From: Bacteroidota bacterium
GTDB lineage: Bacteria > Bacteroidota > Bacteroidia > Flavobacteriales > Weeksellaceae
DNA: 24,198 nt
Assembly (NCBI GenBank): GCA_023458415.1
Contig: JAEWZO010000004.1
Coordinates: 1-24,198, forward strand
Reading direction: 5' to 3'
A model generated the notes under the pieces. The model saw only the letters and a list, made by a program, of their open reading frames with translations, did not search any database and was not told the origin of the DNA. This document shows, piece after piece, positions 15,398-23,402 of the stretch. How positions within the stretch are numbered: the first letter of the stretch is position 1; every line of letters starts with the position of its first letter. A program made the translations under genes and the position numbers.

Positions 15398-16333
15398 ATG
15401 AATACTGAGAAATTTTTAGAATACGTTCAGGCCGAAAATAAAGTGGAGCCGAAAGATATGATGCCGGAGGATTACCGAAAACTTTTGGTACGCCAGATTT
15501 CACAGCATGCTCATTCCGAAGTGGTTGGGATGCTGCCGGAAGCCAACTGGATTTCCAGAGCACCTTCACTACGAAGAAAAATGGCGCTCCTTGCAAAAAT
15601 TCAGGACGAAGCCGGACATGGTTTATATCTTTATGCCGCAACCGAAACTCTGAACGACGGTACTGTTGCAGCTGACCGAGATTGCACGTATTCAGATATG
15701 TTGAGCGGAAAAGCAAAATATTCCAGTATTTTCAATTATCCAACATTGAGTTGGGCAGATATCGGCGCGATTGGCTGGTTGGTTGACGGAGCTGCGATTA
15801 TGAATCAGGTAATGTTGATGGGCAATTCCTACGGACCGTATTCCAGAGCAATGGTTCGAATCTGTAAGGAAGAATCTTTTCACCAAAGACAGGGTTATGA
15901 AATTTTGATGACTCTTTGCCGCGGTACAAAGGAACAGAAAGAAATGGCACAACAGGCACTGAACCGTTTCTGGTGGCCTGCTTTAATGATGTTTGGTCCT
16001 AATGATGAAGCTTCACCAAATTCGCAAAAGTCTATGAATTACCGTGTTAAACGTGAGAGCAACGATTCGCTTCGTCAGAGATTTATTGATGTAACTGTTC
16101 CTCAAGCTGAGTTTCTTGGCCTTCAAGTTCCTGATGAAAATCTGAAGTGGAATGAAGAGCGTCAACATTATGATTTCTCGGATTTGCCATGGGACGAATT
16201 CATGGAGGTTCTGAAAGGTAACGGACCTGCGAACAAGAAAAGAATAGAAACTAAAAGAAAAGCTCAGAGAGAAAATTCCTGGGTGAAAGAAGCTGCGATT
16301 GCCTTCGCGAAAAATCAGAAAAATCCTGTATAA
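15398..16333 (+). CDS. paaA: Phenylacetyl-CoA 1,2-epoxidase catalytic subunit PaaA
   Basis: PaaA is the di-iron oxygenase subunit that converts phenylacetyl-CoA to its 1,2-epoxide in aerobic phenylacetate breakdown. The 311-aa length matches the family. The ferritin-like metal ligands are visible: Glu41 in HSEVVG, the E-x2-H pair Glu71/His74 in DEAGHG, and KEESFHQRQGY, with Glu158 or 159 and His162. The start at 15398 (MNTEKF) is chosen over an upstream ATG at 15314 that lies inside the preceding gene. In other bacteria PaaA needs PaaC as a structural partner, and paaB, paaC and paaD normally follow it. Here a hutG-like gene follows after 9 nt, so the partners must be elsewhere or lost. Confidence 0.95.
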   Translation: MNTEKFLEYVQAENKVEPKDMMPEDYRKLLVRQISQHAHSEVVGMLPEANWISRAPSLRRKMALLAKIQDEAGHGLYLYAATETLNDGTVAADRDCTYSDMLSGKAKYSSIFNYPTLSWADIGAIGWLVDGAAIMNQVMLMGNSYGPYSRAMVRICKEESFHQRQGYEILMTLCRGTKEQKEMAQQALNRFWWPALMMFGPNDEASPNSQKSMNYRVKRESNDSLRQRFIDVTVPQAEFLGLQVPDENLKWNEERQHYDFSDLPWDEFMEVLKGNGPANKKRIETKRKAQRENSWVKEAAIAFAKNQKNPV

Positions 16334-16342
16334 AATAGCAAT

Positions 16343-17260
16343 ATGTCAGTTTGGAACGGACGCTATGACGGTAAGGATCCTTTGTTTCACCGTGTTTTTC
16401 AGCGCGTATTAGTCAGTGCAGATTACAATTCAATTGATGCCGGCGATTTTTGTCTGCACGGTTTTGCAGTGGACGAAGGTGTTCAGAGGAATAAAGGGAG
16501 AATCGGCGCTAAGAACGCACCTGATATCATCCGAAAAAACATGTCCAATTTTCCTGTCAATTCACCTGATTTTGTATTGAAAGATTTTGGAAATGTTTAC
16601 TGTGAAGATGCAAATCTTGAAGTCTCACAACAGGAATTGGCTGATAAAGTTGCCGTCGTGCTTTCAAAAAAAGGTAAATCTGTGGTGATTGGAGGAGGTC
16701 ATGAAGTAACGTATGCTCATTTCTCCGGAATAAGAAAAGCTTTTCCCGAAAGCAAAATAGGGATTATCAACATCGATGCTCATTTTGATAATCGGGAGAT
16801 TGATCCACAGGTCGGACCAAGTTCTGGGACGGGTTTCTGGCAAATTGTGCAAGAGGAAGAAATCCATTCTTTACACTTCGGAATTCAGAAAAATTCGAAC
16901 ACGCTTAAACTGTTTGATACTGCACACCAGTTCGGGATGAATTACATTCTTGCCAATGAACTTTTTTTCGAAAATCTACCGAAACTCTTCTCAAAACTGA
17001 ATGAGTTTACAGAACAAGCGGATGTGTTATATCTCACGGTTTGCATGGATGTTTTTAACGCGTCCATCGCTCCTGGAGTTTCGGCTGCTGCCTACAACGG
17101 AATCTTTGCCGATGCAGCATTTATGCATCTTTATCACCATATCCTTCAGAACCCAAAACTTTTGGCGCTGGACGTTGCAGAGGTTAATCCTCTTTTTGAT
17201 ATTCAGGACAGAACTTCCAGATTGGCGGCAAGTTTGCTGAATGAATGGTTCACGATTTAA
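16343..17260 (+). CDS. hutG: Formimidoylglutamase-like protein (arginase/agmatinase superfamily)
   Basis: HutG hydrolyses N-formimidoyl-glutamate to glutamate and formamide, the last step of one histidine breakdown route. The 305-aa protein shows arginase-type manganese ligands: His120 in GGGHEVT, Asp145, His147 and Asp149 in DAHFD, and Asp236 in TVCMDVFNASIAPGVSA. In arginases the last site is usually SxDxD, but here the first Asp is Cys234; this may be a subfamily trait. No other hut gene is in the window. The gene starts 9 nt after paaA and ends 9 nt before an aldehyde dehydrogenase gene, so it seems to share their transcript. Other ureohydrolase substrates are possible. Confidence 0.82.
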   Translation: MSVWNGRYDGKDPLFHRVFQRVLVSADYNSIDAGDFCLHGFAVDEGVQRNKGRIGAKNAPDIIRKNMSNFPVNSPDFVLKDFGNVYCEDANLEVSQQELADKVAVVLSKKGKSVVIGGGHEVTYAHFSGIRKAFPESKIGIINIDAHFDNREIDPQVGPSSGTGFWQIVQEEEIHSLHFGIQKNSNTLKLFDTAHQFGMNYILANELFFENLPKLFSKLNEFTEQADVLYLTVCMDVFNASIAPGVSAAAYNGIFADAAFMHLYHHILQNPKLLALDVAEVNPLFDIQDRTSRLAASLLNEWFTI

Positions 17261-17269
17261 CAATTACAA

Positions 17270-18562
17270 ATGCAAAAAACGACTAAAAATAAACTGAAAA
17301 GAGCGGATAAAACTTTTCAGGAATGGAGAAAAGTGCCTTTCACCGAAAAGCAGAAGTTGCTAGCTCAGCTTTCAAAAAATCTGTTGAAAGAAAAAGAAAA
17401 ATTCGCAAAAATCATCACAAAGGAAATGAATAAACCCATTTCGCAGTCTGTTGCAGAAATTGAAAAATGCGCCTGGATGGTTGATTATTACTCGAAAGCT
17501 ATCAATGTATTAAAACCTGAAAAGGTAAAGACAGAGTTTCGGGTTTCTGAGGTTCATTACGCACCAATGGGTGTTATTTTAGGAGTTATGCCGTGGAATT
17601 TTCCTTATTGGCAAGTACTTCGGTTTGCGGTTCCGACGGTTCTTGCTGGAAACACAGTGGTGATGAAGCATGCTTCAATTTGCTTTGGAAGTGGGAATGC
17701 CATTGAAAAATTATTTACGGATTCTGGATTTCCGAAAGGTGTTTTTCAGAATCTTGTAATCGGTCACGATGAAGTGAAAGAACTGCTCGAAGATCCGGTG
17801 ATCAAGGCAGTTAGTGTTACCGGTAGCGAAAAAGCAGGTGCACAGATTGCTTCGACGGCAGGGAAGAATATCAAGAAATCTCTTTTGGAGCTTGGCGGAA
17901 GCGATGCCTTTATTGTACTGGATGATGCTGATTTGAAAAAGGCCGCAAAAGATGGTGCAGATGCTCGTCTTGGAAATTGTGGACAGGCCTGTAATGCAGC
18001 AAAAAGATTTATTATTCAGAACAAAATAAAGAAGGATTTTCTTTCTGTTTTCATTGAGGAATACAAAAAATATGTTCCGGGAGATCCTTTGGAGAAGAAA
18101 ACGAAAATTAGTGGAATGGCGCGTGCTGATTTAGCTGATGATCTTGAAAAACAATACAGAAAAGCCATCCGAAATGGGGCTGAAGTTGTACTTCCACTGA
18201 ATCGTATTTCCGATCTTGAGTTCGAACCTGGACTGATAGACGTGAAGCCCGGAAATCCTATCCTTCAGGAAGAGTTGTTTGGTCCTTTGGGAATGATCAT
18301 GACGGCAAAAAACGATACTGAAGTTTTAAAATTAGCAAATGATATTCCTTTTGGTTTAGCCAATTCGGTCTGGACAAAGGACAAAAAAAGACAGCAGTTT
18401 TTTATCGAAAACCTGGAGTCGGGTACGGTGAGTATCAATAAATCATCAAGCTCTGATCCGCGTTTGCCATTTGGTGGAACTAAATCTTCCGGTTATGGTT
18501 CGGAACTTTCCCTTCATGCTCTCAAAGAGTTTGTTACCGCAAAAACCATTGTTGGAAATTAG
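17270..18562 (+). CDS. Aldehyde dehydrogenase, succinate-semialdehyde dehydrogenase-like
   Basis: This NAD(P)-dependent aldehyde dehydrogenase has 430 aa and resembles the short succinate-semialdehyde dehydrogenases (E. coli Sad/YneI type). Catalytic residues are in place: Asn110 in MPWNFPYW, Glu207 in LLELGGSDAF, and the nucleophile Cys241 in NCGQAC; the cofactor motif VTGSEKAG is at 183-190. It lacks about 25-30 residues at the N-terminus compared with many family members, but the missing part is not catalytic. The likely substrate, succinate semialdehyde, is inferred from family resemblance; other small aldehydes are possible. It is the last gene of the plus-strand cluster starting with the TetR gene. 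Confidence 0.88.
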   Translation: MQKTTKNKLKRADKTFQEWRKVPFTEKQKLLAQLSKNLLKEKEKFAKIITKEMNKPISQSVAEIEKCAWMVDYYSKAINVLKPEKVKTEFRVSEVHYAPMGVILGVMPWNFPYWQVLRFAVPTVLAGNTVVMKHASICFGSGNAIEKLFTDSGFPKGVFQNLVIGHDEVKELLEDPVIKAVSVTGSEKAGAQIASTAGKNIKKSLLELGGSDAFIVLDDADLKKAAKDGADARLGNCGQACNAAKRFIIQNKIKKDFLSVFIEEYKKYVPGDPLEKKTKISGMARADLADDLEKQYRKAIRNGAEVVLPLNRISDLEFEPGLIDVKPGNPILQEELFGPLGMIMTAKNDTEVLKLANDIPFGLANSVWTKDKKRQQFFIENLESGTVSINKSSSSDPRLPFGGTKSSGYGSELSLHALKEFVTAKTIVGN

Positions 18563-18585
18563 TCTTGAGTTTGAGCATAATTCAT

Positions 18586-18619
18586 AAAAAAAACGTGAAA
18601 GAATTTCCTTCACGTTTTT
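18586..18619. terminator. Bidirectional terminator between the aldehyde dehydrogenase gene and pyk
   Basis: AAAACGTGAA and TTCACGTTTT form a stem around a 9-nt loop. A residues on the left and T residues on the right let it act on both strands. It lies 23 nt after the aldehyde dehydrogenase stop and 17 nt after the end of pyk. Confidence 0.88.
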
Positions 18620-18636
18620 CATTTTTTCTACTCTTA

Positions 18637-20082
18637 TTAAATTGTCGTAAGACGCAGCGTATTTGTTTTACCGCTTTCATGAGCGGGAGTTGCGTTAAGG
18701 TTGATGACAAAATCTCCCTGTTCAACAAATCCGTAATGATGGGTTAAAGTATTTACCTGAACGATAGTTTCGTCAGTTGATTTTTCCATATCGTAATAGA
18801 AAGCTCTTACTCCCCACAAAAGATTCAGCATCGTAATTACTCTCTTGTTGGAGCTGTAAACGATGATGTGTGAATTAGGCCTGTGCGCAGAAATCTGGAA
18901 CGCGGTATAACCGGAATGAGTCAGCGTGATGATGGCTTCAACATTAGTAGTTTTTGCAATTCTCACTGCGGCAAGACATATTCTGTTTGTGATGAAACGC
19001 TGATCAATGCAGTTGAATTCATGTTCAATCGGAGTATTTCTTTTCTGGTAGAAATCGGTTTTTTCAATTTTCTTAACAATCTTCGCCATGTTCTGCACCA
19101 CTTCAACAGGATATTTTCCTACAGAAGTCTCACCGGAAAGCATTACGGCATCCGCTCCGTCCAATACGGAATTGGCAACGTCATTCACTTCCGCACGGGT
19201 CGGTGTAAGACTGTTGATCATGGTTTCCATCATTTGTGTTGCGATGATTACCGGTTTTGAAAAGAAGCGTGCTCTTTCCACCAGGTTTTTCTGGATCCCC
19301 GGAACTTCTTCCATCGGAACTTCCACACCTAAATCTCCACGTGCAACCATTAAGCCGTCGCATTCCATCAAAATCTGGTCGATGTTGCGAACGCCTTCAG
19401 GCTTTTCAATTTTAGCAATAATTGGAGTTTTCTGCTTGTTTGTTGGATGATTTTTGATAAGCTCTTTCAAATCGATAATATCCTGCGCGTGGCGAACAAA
19501 TGAAAGTGCAATCCAGTCAAACTCATTGTCGAGCATGAAATTGGCATCCTGAATGTCTTTCTCCGTTAAAGCCGGAAGCGAAACATTGGTATTTGGCAGG
19601 TTTACTCCTTTTTTTGAACTAAGTGGTCCACCCTGAATTGTTTTCGCTTTTACGGTATCAATGCGGTTAGTTTCTGTAACTTCCAGTACGAGTTTACCGT
19701 CATCAATCAAAATTCTTTCACCAACATTTACATCCTGAGGAAACTTTTGGTAGGTCATGTAAACCCTTTTCGAATCTCCTTCAATTTTTTCGTTAGTAAA
19801 GGTGAGGATATCTCCGGGATTAAGATAGGAACCTTCTTTTACCACACCCACACGAAGTTTCGGGCCCTGTAAATCTCCCAAAATACTTACCGAGGTACCC
19901 AGTTCCTGGTTTATTTCGCGAATAATATTTATGTTTCTGCGAACTATTTCGTAATCGGCGTGGGAAAAATTTATTCTGAAAACATCAACACCCGCTCTTA
20001 CTAAATCGGTCATCGTTTCTTTATCGGATGACGCAGGACCGAGGGTTGCGATGATTTTTGTCTTTTTAATATACTTATTCAT
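18637..20082 (-). CDS. pyk: Pyruvate kinase
   Basis: Pyruvate kinase transfers phosphate from phosphoenolpyruvate to ADP, the last step of glycolysis in the cytosol. The 481-aa product fits the family. It starts with KTKIIATLGPAS and GVDVFRINFSH; the active-site signature PIIAKIEKPEGV places the catalytic Lys at 224 and a metal-binding Glu at 226, and MVARGDLGVEVP carries Asp250. The C-terminal allosteric domain is complete (HSGYTAFQISAHRP and following). It is the last gene of the acpP-fabF-rnc operon and its start overlaps the preceding gene by 8 nt, so translation is probably coupled. Confidence 0.98.
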   Translation of the reverse strand: MNKYIKKTKIIATLGPASSDKETMTDLVRAGVDVFRINFSHADYEIVRRNINIIREINQELGTSVSILGDLQGPKLRVGVVKEGSYLNPGDILTFTNEKIEGDSKRVYMTYQKFPQDVNVGERILIDDGKLVLEVTETNRIDTVKAKTIQGGPLSSKKGVNLPNTNVSLPALTEKDIQDANFMLDNEFDWIALSFVRHAQDIIDLKELIKNHPTNKQKTPIIAKIEKPEGVRNIDQILMECDGLMVARGDLGVEVPMEEVPGIQKNLVERARFFSKPVIIATQMMETMINSLTPTRAEVNDVANSVLDGADAVMLSGETSVGKYPVEVVQNMAKIVKKIEKTDFYQKRNTPIEHEFNCIDQRFITNRICLAAVRIAKTTNVEAIITLTHSGYTAFQISAHRPNSHIIVYSSNKRVITMLNLLWGVRAFYYDMEKSTDETIVQVNTLTHHYGFVEQGDFVINLNATPAHESGKTNTLRLTTI

Positions 20083-20545
20083 AATATTGAATTATTTGGA
20101 AAAGCTCACTGTCCTGAAATACATCATAACTTTGTATTTGAAACATAAGATTTTCCGGCAGCAAAATTAGTGAAAAATCATCAAACTGATCTGAGGTTTT
20201 AATGATATAATCCACGTCCTCAAAACTGTCCAAAAGAAACTTGGTTTCCTCTTCATCTGCGAAGAGTTCTGTTGATTCTTTTTTCAGGATAGAATTGCTG
20301 CATTTGTTCGAAATAAACTCATAACAGGTTTTGGATGCTTTGTGATAACCTTGAAATCTTGTGAAGAAGTAATCGTAATATTCTCCGCAGATCTGCACAT
20401 CGGAAATACGCTGAAAACAGAAAGAATTGATAGTGTTCAGGTGGAAAAACAATTCGTAATCCGGAAGTTGCTTGGCTGTTCGGGCCAAACCCACCGTGAT
20501 TTGTTCTTCCTCTTCGGTATCAAGTAATATCTTTAGGGTTTTCAA
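20075..20545 (-). CDS. IPExxxVDY-like family protein, unknown function
   Basis: The product is a 156-aa acidic soluble protein. Its place between rnc and pyk, and the stretch FLLDSFEDVDYIIKTSD at about 103-119, match the Bacteroidota family named after an IPExxxVDY motif. Here only VDY is kept; the IPE part reads LDS (residues 105-107). The N-terminal LPDYELFFHLN also fits what I recall of the family. The function is unknown. It overlaps rnc by 26 nt at its start and pyk by 8 nt at its end, so all three are translated from one message. The family assignment comes from memory and context and is moderate. Confidence 0.75.
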   Translation of the reverse strand: MKTLKILLDTEEEEQITVGLARTAKQLPDYELFFHLNTINSFCFQRISDVQICGEYYDYFFTRFQGYHKASKTCYEFISNKCSNSILKKESTELFADEEETKFLLDSFEDVDYIIKTSDQFDDFSLILLPENLMFQIQSYDVFQDSELFQIIQYYE

Positions 20546-21284
20546 GAATGCTTTGTTTTTTATTCAGGATGTAAAATGCTCTCTGCGCTGCTTTTTCCTC
20601 GGCCTTTTTCTTTGAAGCTTCTGTGGCGTTGGAGATCTTTTCGTCGTTCAGCCACACATAACTCCGAAATACCTGGTTTTTGTTCGGCTGCGTTTCCTCA
20701 CAGGTTTCATACCGAATGCTAACTTTTTTCTTTTGGCTCCATTCCAGCAGAAGTCCTTTGTAGCTAACAATTTTATTTTCAAGCTTGTTAATTTCACCCG
20801 GCGTTAACAATCTCTCTAAAACGATTTTTTTGCAGGTTTCGTAATCAAAGTCCAGATATACAGCTCCAATAAGGGCCTCGAAAAGATTTCCTGCAATGTT
20901 CTCGCTTAAGCTGGTGTTAGAATCTGTATTCAGAAAGCGAACCAGGCGCAGCTCTTCGCCAAGTTTGTTAAGGTTTTTTCGGTTAACGATTTTGGATTTC
21001 ATCTGTGTAAGATATCCTTCATTAGCTTCGGGATAAGTTTGGAACAGATGACAGGAAATAATGGATCCTAAAACAGAATCACCTAGAAACTCAAGCCTTT
21101 CATAGTTTTTCTGTGGTTTATGTTTTCCGGGACTCCTTAAAGAAAATGCCTCTCGGTACAGCCCAACGTTCTGCACGTTGTAGCCGGTGATTTTACTGAT
21201 TTCAGAACTTAAATAGTAATCTTTCTCCGATAGTGTTTTTTTTCTTTGTTTGAGGAATTTTAGAAGGTAATTCCGAAACTCCAT
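20520..21284 (-). CDS. rnc: Ribonuclease III
   Basis: RNase III cuts double-stranded RNA and processes the 30S rRNA precursor. The 254-aa product has the nuclease domain with signature NYERLEFLGDSVLG (metal-binding Glu65 and Asp69) and GNLFEALIGAVYLD with Glu136. The Asp found in E. coli at the position three before this Glu is Asn133 here, a variant I believe to be common in Bacteroidota. A double-stranded RNA-binding domain follows (about 172-240), ending with KKKAEEKAAQRAFYIL. The first 25 residues are longer than in E. coli. The gene follows fabF by 9 nt, the usual arrangement in this phylum. Confidence 0.96.
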   Translation of the reverse strand: MEFRNYLLKFLKQRKKTLSEKDYYLSSEISKITGYNVQNVGLYREAFSLRSPGKHKPQKNYERLEFLGDSVLGSIISCHLFQTYPEANEGYLTQMKSKIVNRKNLNKLGEELRLVRFLNTDSNTSLSENIAGNLFEALIGAVYLDFDYETCKKIVLERLLTPGEINKLENKIVSYKGLLLEWSQKKKVSIRYETCEETQPNKNQVFRSYVWLNDEKISNATEASKKKAEEKAAQRAFYILNKKQSILENPKDIT

Positions 21285-21293
21285 ACGCAGATC

Positions 21294-22538
21294 TTAGATT
21301 TTTTTGAAAAGTACACACGCATTGTGACCACCGAAGCCGAAAGTATTGCTCATGGCAACATTTACTTCTTTTTCAACAGCATGGTTGAAAGTAAAATCCA
21401 GTCTGCTGTCAATTATTTCATCATCCGTAAAATGGTTGATGGTTGGCGGTACAATATTGTGGATAATAGTATTAAGCGCTGCAATTGCTTCAATAACGCC
21501 GGCCGCACCAAGAAGGTGACCTGTCATTGATTTTGTAGAGTTGATCTGAATGTCGAAAGCATGCTCTCCCAATAATCTGGAAATTGCATTGGCTTCAGCA
21601 ATATCACCCAATGGAGTAGAGGTACCGTGCATATTGATATGATCTACTTCGTCGGTCGACAGTTGCGCATCTTCAAGGCAATTTTTCATTACGAGATAAG
21701 CGCCCAAACCTTCAGGATGAGGTGCTGTCATATGGTGCGCATCTGCACTCATACCACCTCCTTTCAGTTCTGCAAAAATTGTAGCTCCTCTTTTCTTGGC
21801 ATGTTCATATTCTTCCAGAATGATGCAGCCTGCACCTTCGCCAAGTACAAAACCATCGCGGTCTTTATCGAACGGTCTGGAAGCAGTTTTCGGATCATCA
21901 TTTCTGGTGGAAAGAGCCATCATAGCATTAAATCCTCCAACACCACTTGCAGTAACTGCAGCTTCCGATCCTCCGCATACAATTACGTCGGCTTTTCCAA
22001 GTTGGATCAGCATTTTAGAATCAATCAGTGCGTTAGCAGATGATGCACATGCGGAAACGGTTGTGTAGTTCGGTCCGTGAAAGCCGTATTCAATAGAAAT
22101 TTGACCTCCGGTGATGTCCGCGATCATTTTAGGAATAAAAAACGGGTTGAATCTTGGGATTTCTGTATTGGCCCAACCCAGAACTTCTGTTTCAAAAGTC
22201 TGAAGGCCACCAATTCCGGATCCCCAAATAACTCCAACGCGGTTTTTATCAATTTCACTCCCGAGAATTCCAGAGTGCTCCACAGCTTCTCTTGCAGCAA
22301 CAATGCCAAGCTGCGTATTTCGGTCCATTTTTTTTGCTTCTTTTTTATCAAAGAAGTTTAGCGGATCGAAATTTTTCACCTCGCAGGCGAATTTTGTTTT
22401 AAAATTTGTGGCATCGAAAAGAGTAATAGGAGCGGCACCGCTCTCACCTTTTAAAAGGCTTTCCCAGTAATCGTTTGCATTATTGCCAATCGGCGTTATC
22501 GCACCAAAACCGGTTACAACTACTCTTTTCAATTCCAT
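21294..22538 (-). CDS. fabF: 3-oxoacyl-[acyl-carrier-protein] synthase II
   Basis: FabF condenses malonyl-ACP with acyl-ACP to elongate fatty acids in the cytosol. The 414-aa product has the Cys-His-His catalytic triad of ketosynthases: Cys164 in TVSACASSANAL, His304 in MHGTSTPLGD, and His341 in MTGHLLGAAG. The N-terminal RVVVTGFGAITPIG and C-terminal NTFGFGGHNACVLF are typical. It is followed by rnc and preceded by acpP with a 23-nt gap, so enzyme and carrier protein are made from one operon. Confidence 0.98.
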   Translation of the reverse strand: MELKRVVVTGFGAITPIGNNANDYWESLLKGESGAAPITLFDATNFKTKFACEVKNFDPLNFFDKKEAKKMDRNTQLGIVAAREAVEHSGILGSEIDKNRVGVIWGSGIGGLQTFETEVLGWANTEIPRFNPFFIPKMIADITGGQISIEYGFHGPNYTTVSACASSANALIDSKMLIQLGKADVIVCGGSEAAVTASGVGGFNAMMALSTRNDDPKTASRPFDKDRDGFVLGEGAGCIILEEYEHAKKRGATIFAELKGGGMSADAHHMTAPHPEGLGAYLVMKNCLEDAQLSTDEVDHINMHGTSTPLGDIAEANAISRLLGEHAFDIQINSTKSMTGHLLGAAGVIEAIAALNTIIHNIVPPTINHFTDDEIIDSRLDFTFNHAVEKEVNVAMSNTFGFGGHNACVLFKKI

Positions 22539-22561
22539 AAATTTAATTTTCTTGTTGAATA

Positions 22562-22801
22562 TTATTTATTCACTACTTCTTCAATGTAAGCAATAGCGTG
22601 CCCTACAGTTGTAATTTTTTCAGCTTGATCATCTGGAATCTGGATGTTGAACTCTTTTTCGAACTCCATAATAAGTTCTACAGTATCCAAAGAGTCTGCC
22701 CCAAGATCGTTAGTGAAGCTAGCTTCAGGAGTTACTTCTGTTTCTTCAACGTCGAGTTTATCAGCGATAATCGCTTTTACTCTTGATGCAATGTCTGACA
22801 T
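22562..22801 (-). CDS. acpP: Acyl carrier protein
   Basis: AcpP carries the growing acyl chain on a phosphopantetheine arm. The 79-aa acidic product has the attachment site Ser37 in LGADSLDTVEL, and the usual length and helices. It is the first gene of the operon with fabF, rnc and pyk. On the minus strand a TATATTTG box lies at 22844-22837, 35 nt before the start, and should be its -7 element. Confidence 0.98.
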   Translation of the reverse strand: MSDIASRVKAIIADKLDVEETEVTPEASFTNDLGADSLDTVELIMEFEKEFNIQIPDDQAEKITTVGHAIAYIEEVVNK

Positions 22802-22836
22802 AGTAATTTTATTTTTTAATTAATTGTTAGTTGCTG

Positions 22837-22844
22837 CAAATATA
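22837..22844 (-). promoter_or_regulatory. acpP operon promoter, -7 element
   Basis: TATATTTG on the minus strand matches TAnnTTTG exactly and is followed by GCAGCAAC, with a leader of about 30 nt before acpP. No TTG is seen at the usual -33 distance. Confidence 0.65.
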
Positions 22845-22973
22845 TAAAATTCTTAATGATTTGCTGTTTTTTTAGTTTTTTTTGCACATTGAAAATAGTA
22901 GTGCAGAACTTATTAATAAATAACACTATATATATTAATGAAATGCAGGCTTTGTAACGCACAAAAATTCTTT

Positions 22974-23003
22974 TTGAGGATACACAGTTTTTGTATAAAT
23001 TTG
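22974..23003 (+). promoter_or_regulatory. gcvH promoter
   Basis: TTG at 22974-22976, a 19-nt spacer and TAAATTTG at 22996-23003 match the Bacteroidota promoter. The gcvH start codon is 21 nt downstream. Confidence 0.75.
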
Positions 23004-23024
23004 AACAAATAATATTATTAGAAA

Positions 23025-23402
23025 ATGAACACACCAGCTGAACTGAAGTACACCAAAGACCACGAATGGGTTAAAATTGAAGGTAACCTTGCCACTGTAG
23101 GAATTACAGATTTCGCGCAGGGAGAATTAGGAGATATAGTTTTTGTTGATGTTGATAGCGTTGATGATGATTTGAATGCGGGAGATGTATTCGGGAGTGT
23201 TGAAGCAGTGAAAACAGTTTCCGATTTGTTTTTGCCACTTTCCGGTAAGGTTACAGAGTTTAACAGCGATTTGGAAGATCAGCCAGAACTACTTAATACA
23301 GATCCGTACGGAAAAGGTTGGATTATTAAAATGGAAATCTCAGACGAGTCTCAGGTAGCGGAACTCCTAACAGCGGAAGGTTACCAGGAAAGTCTTGGAT
23401 AG
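23025..23402 (+). CDS. gcvH: Glycine cleavage system H protein
   Basis: GcvH is the lipoylated carrier that shuttles the aminomethyl group between the P, T and L proteins when glycine is cleaved. The 125-aa product has the usual length and the hybrid motif around the lipoylated Lys63 (GSVEAVKTVSD). The N-terminal KYTKDHEWVK and the C-terminal GKGWIIKMEIS are family marks. The gene has its own promoter and runs by 8 nt into the VanZ family gene. The other glycine cleavage genes are not in the window. Confidence 0.98.
   Translation: MNTPAELKYTKDHEWVKIEGNLATVGITDFAQGELGDIVFVDVDSVDDDLNAGDVFGSVEAVKTVSDLFLPLSGKVTEFNSDLEDQPELLNTDPYGKGWIIKMEISDESQVAELLTAEGYQESLG

Noticed and set aside
22816..23034. 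Minus-strand 72-aa frame between acpP and gcvH
   Set aside because: It covers the two divergent promoters, is low-complexity and overlaps the gcvH start.
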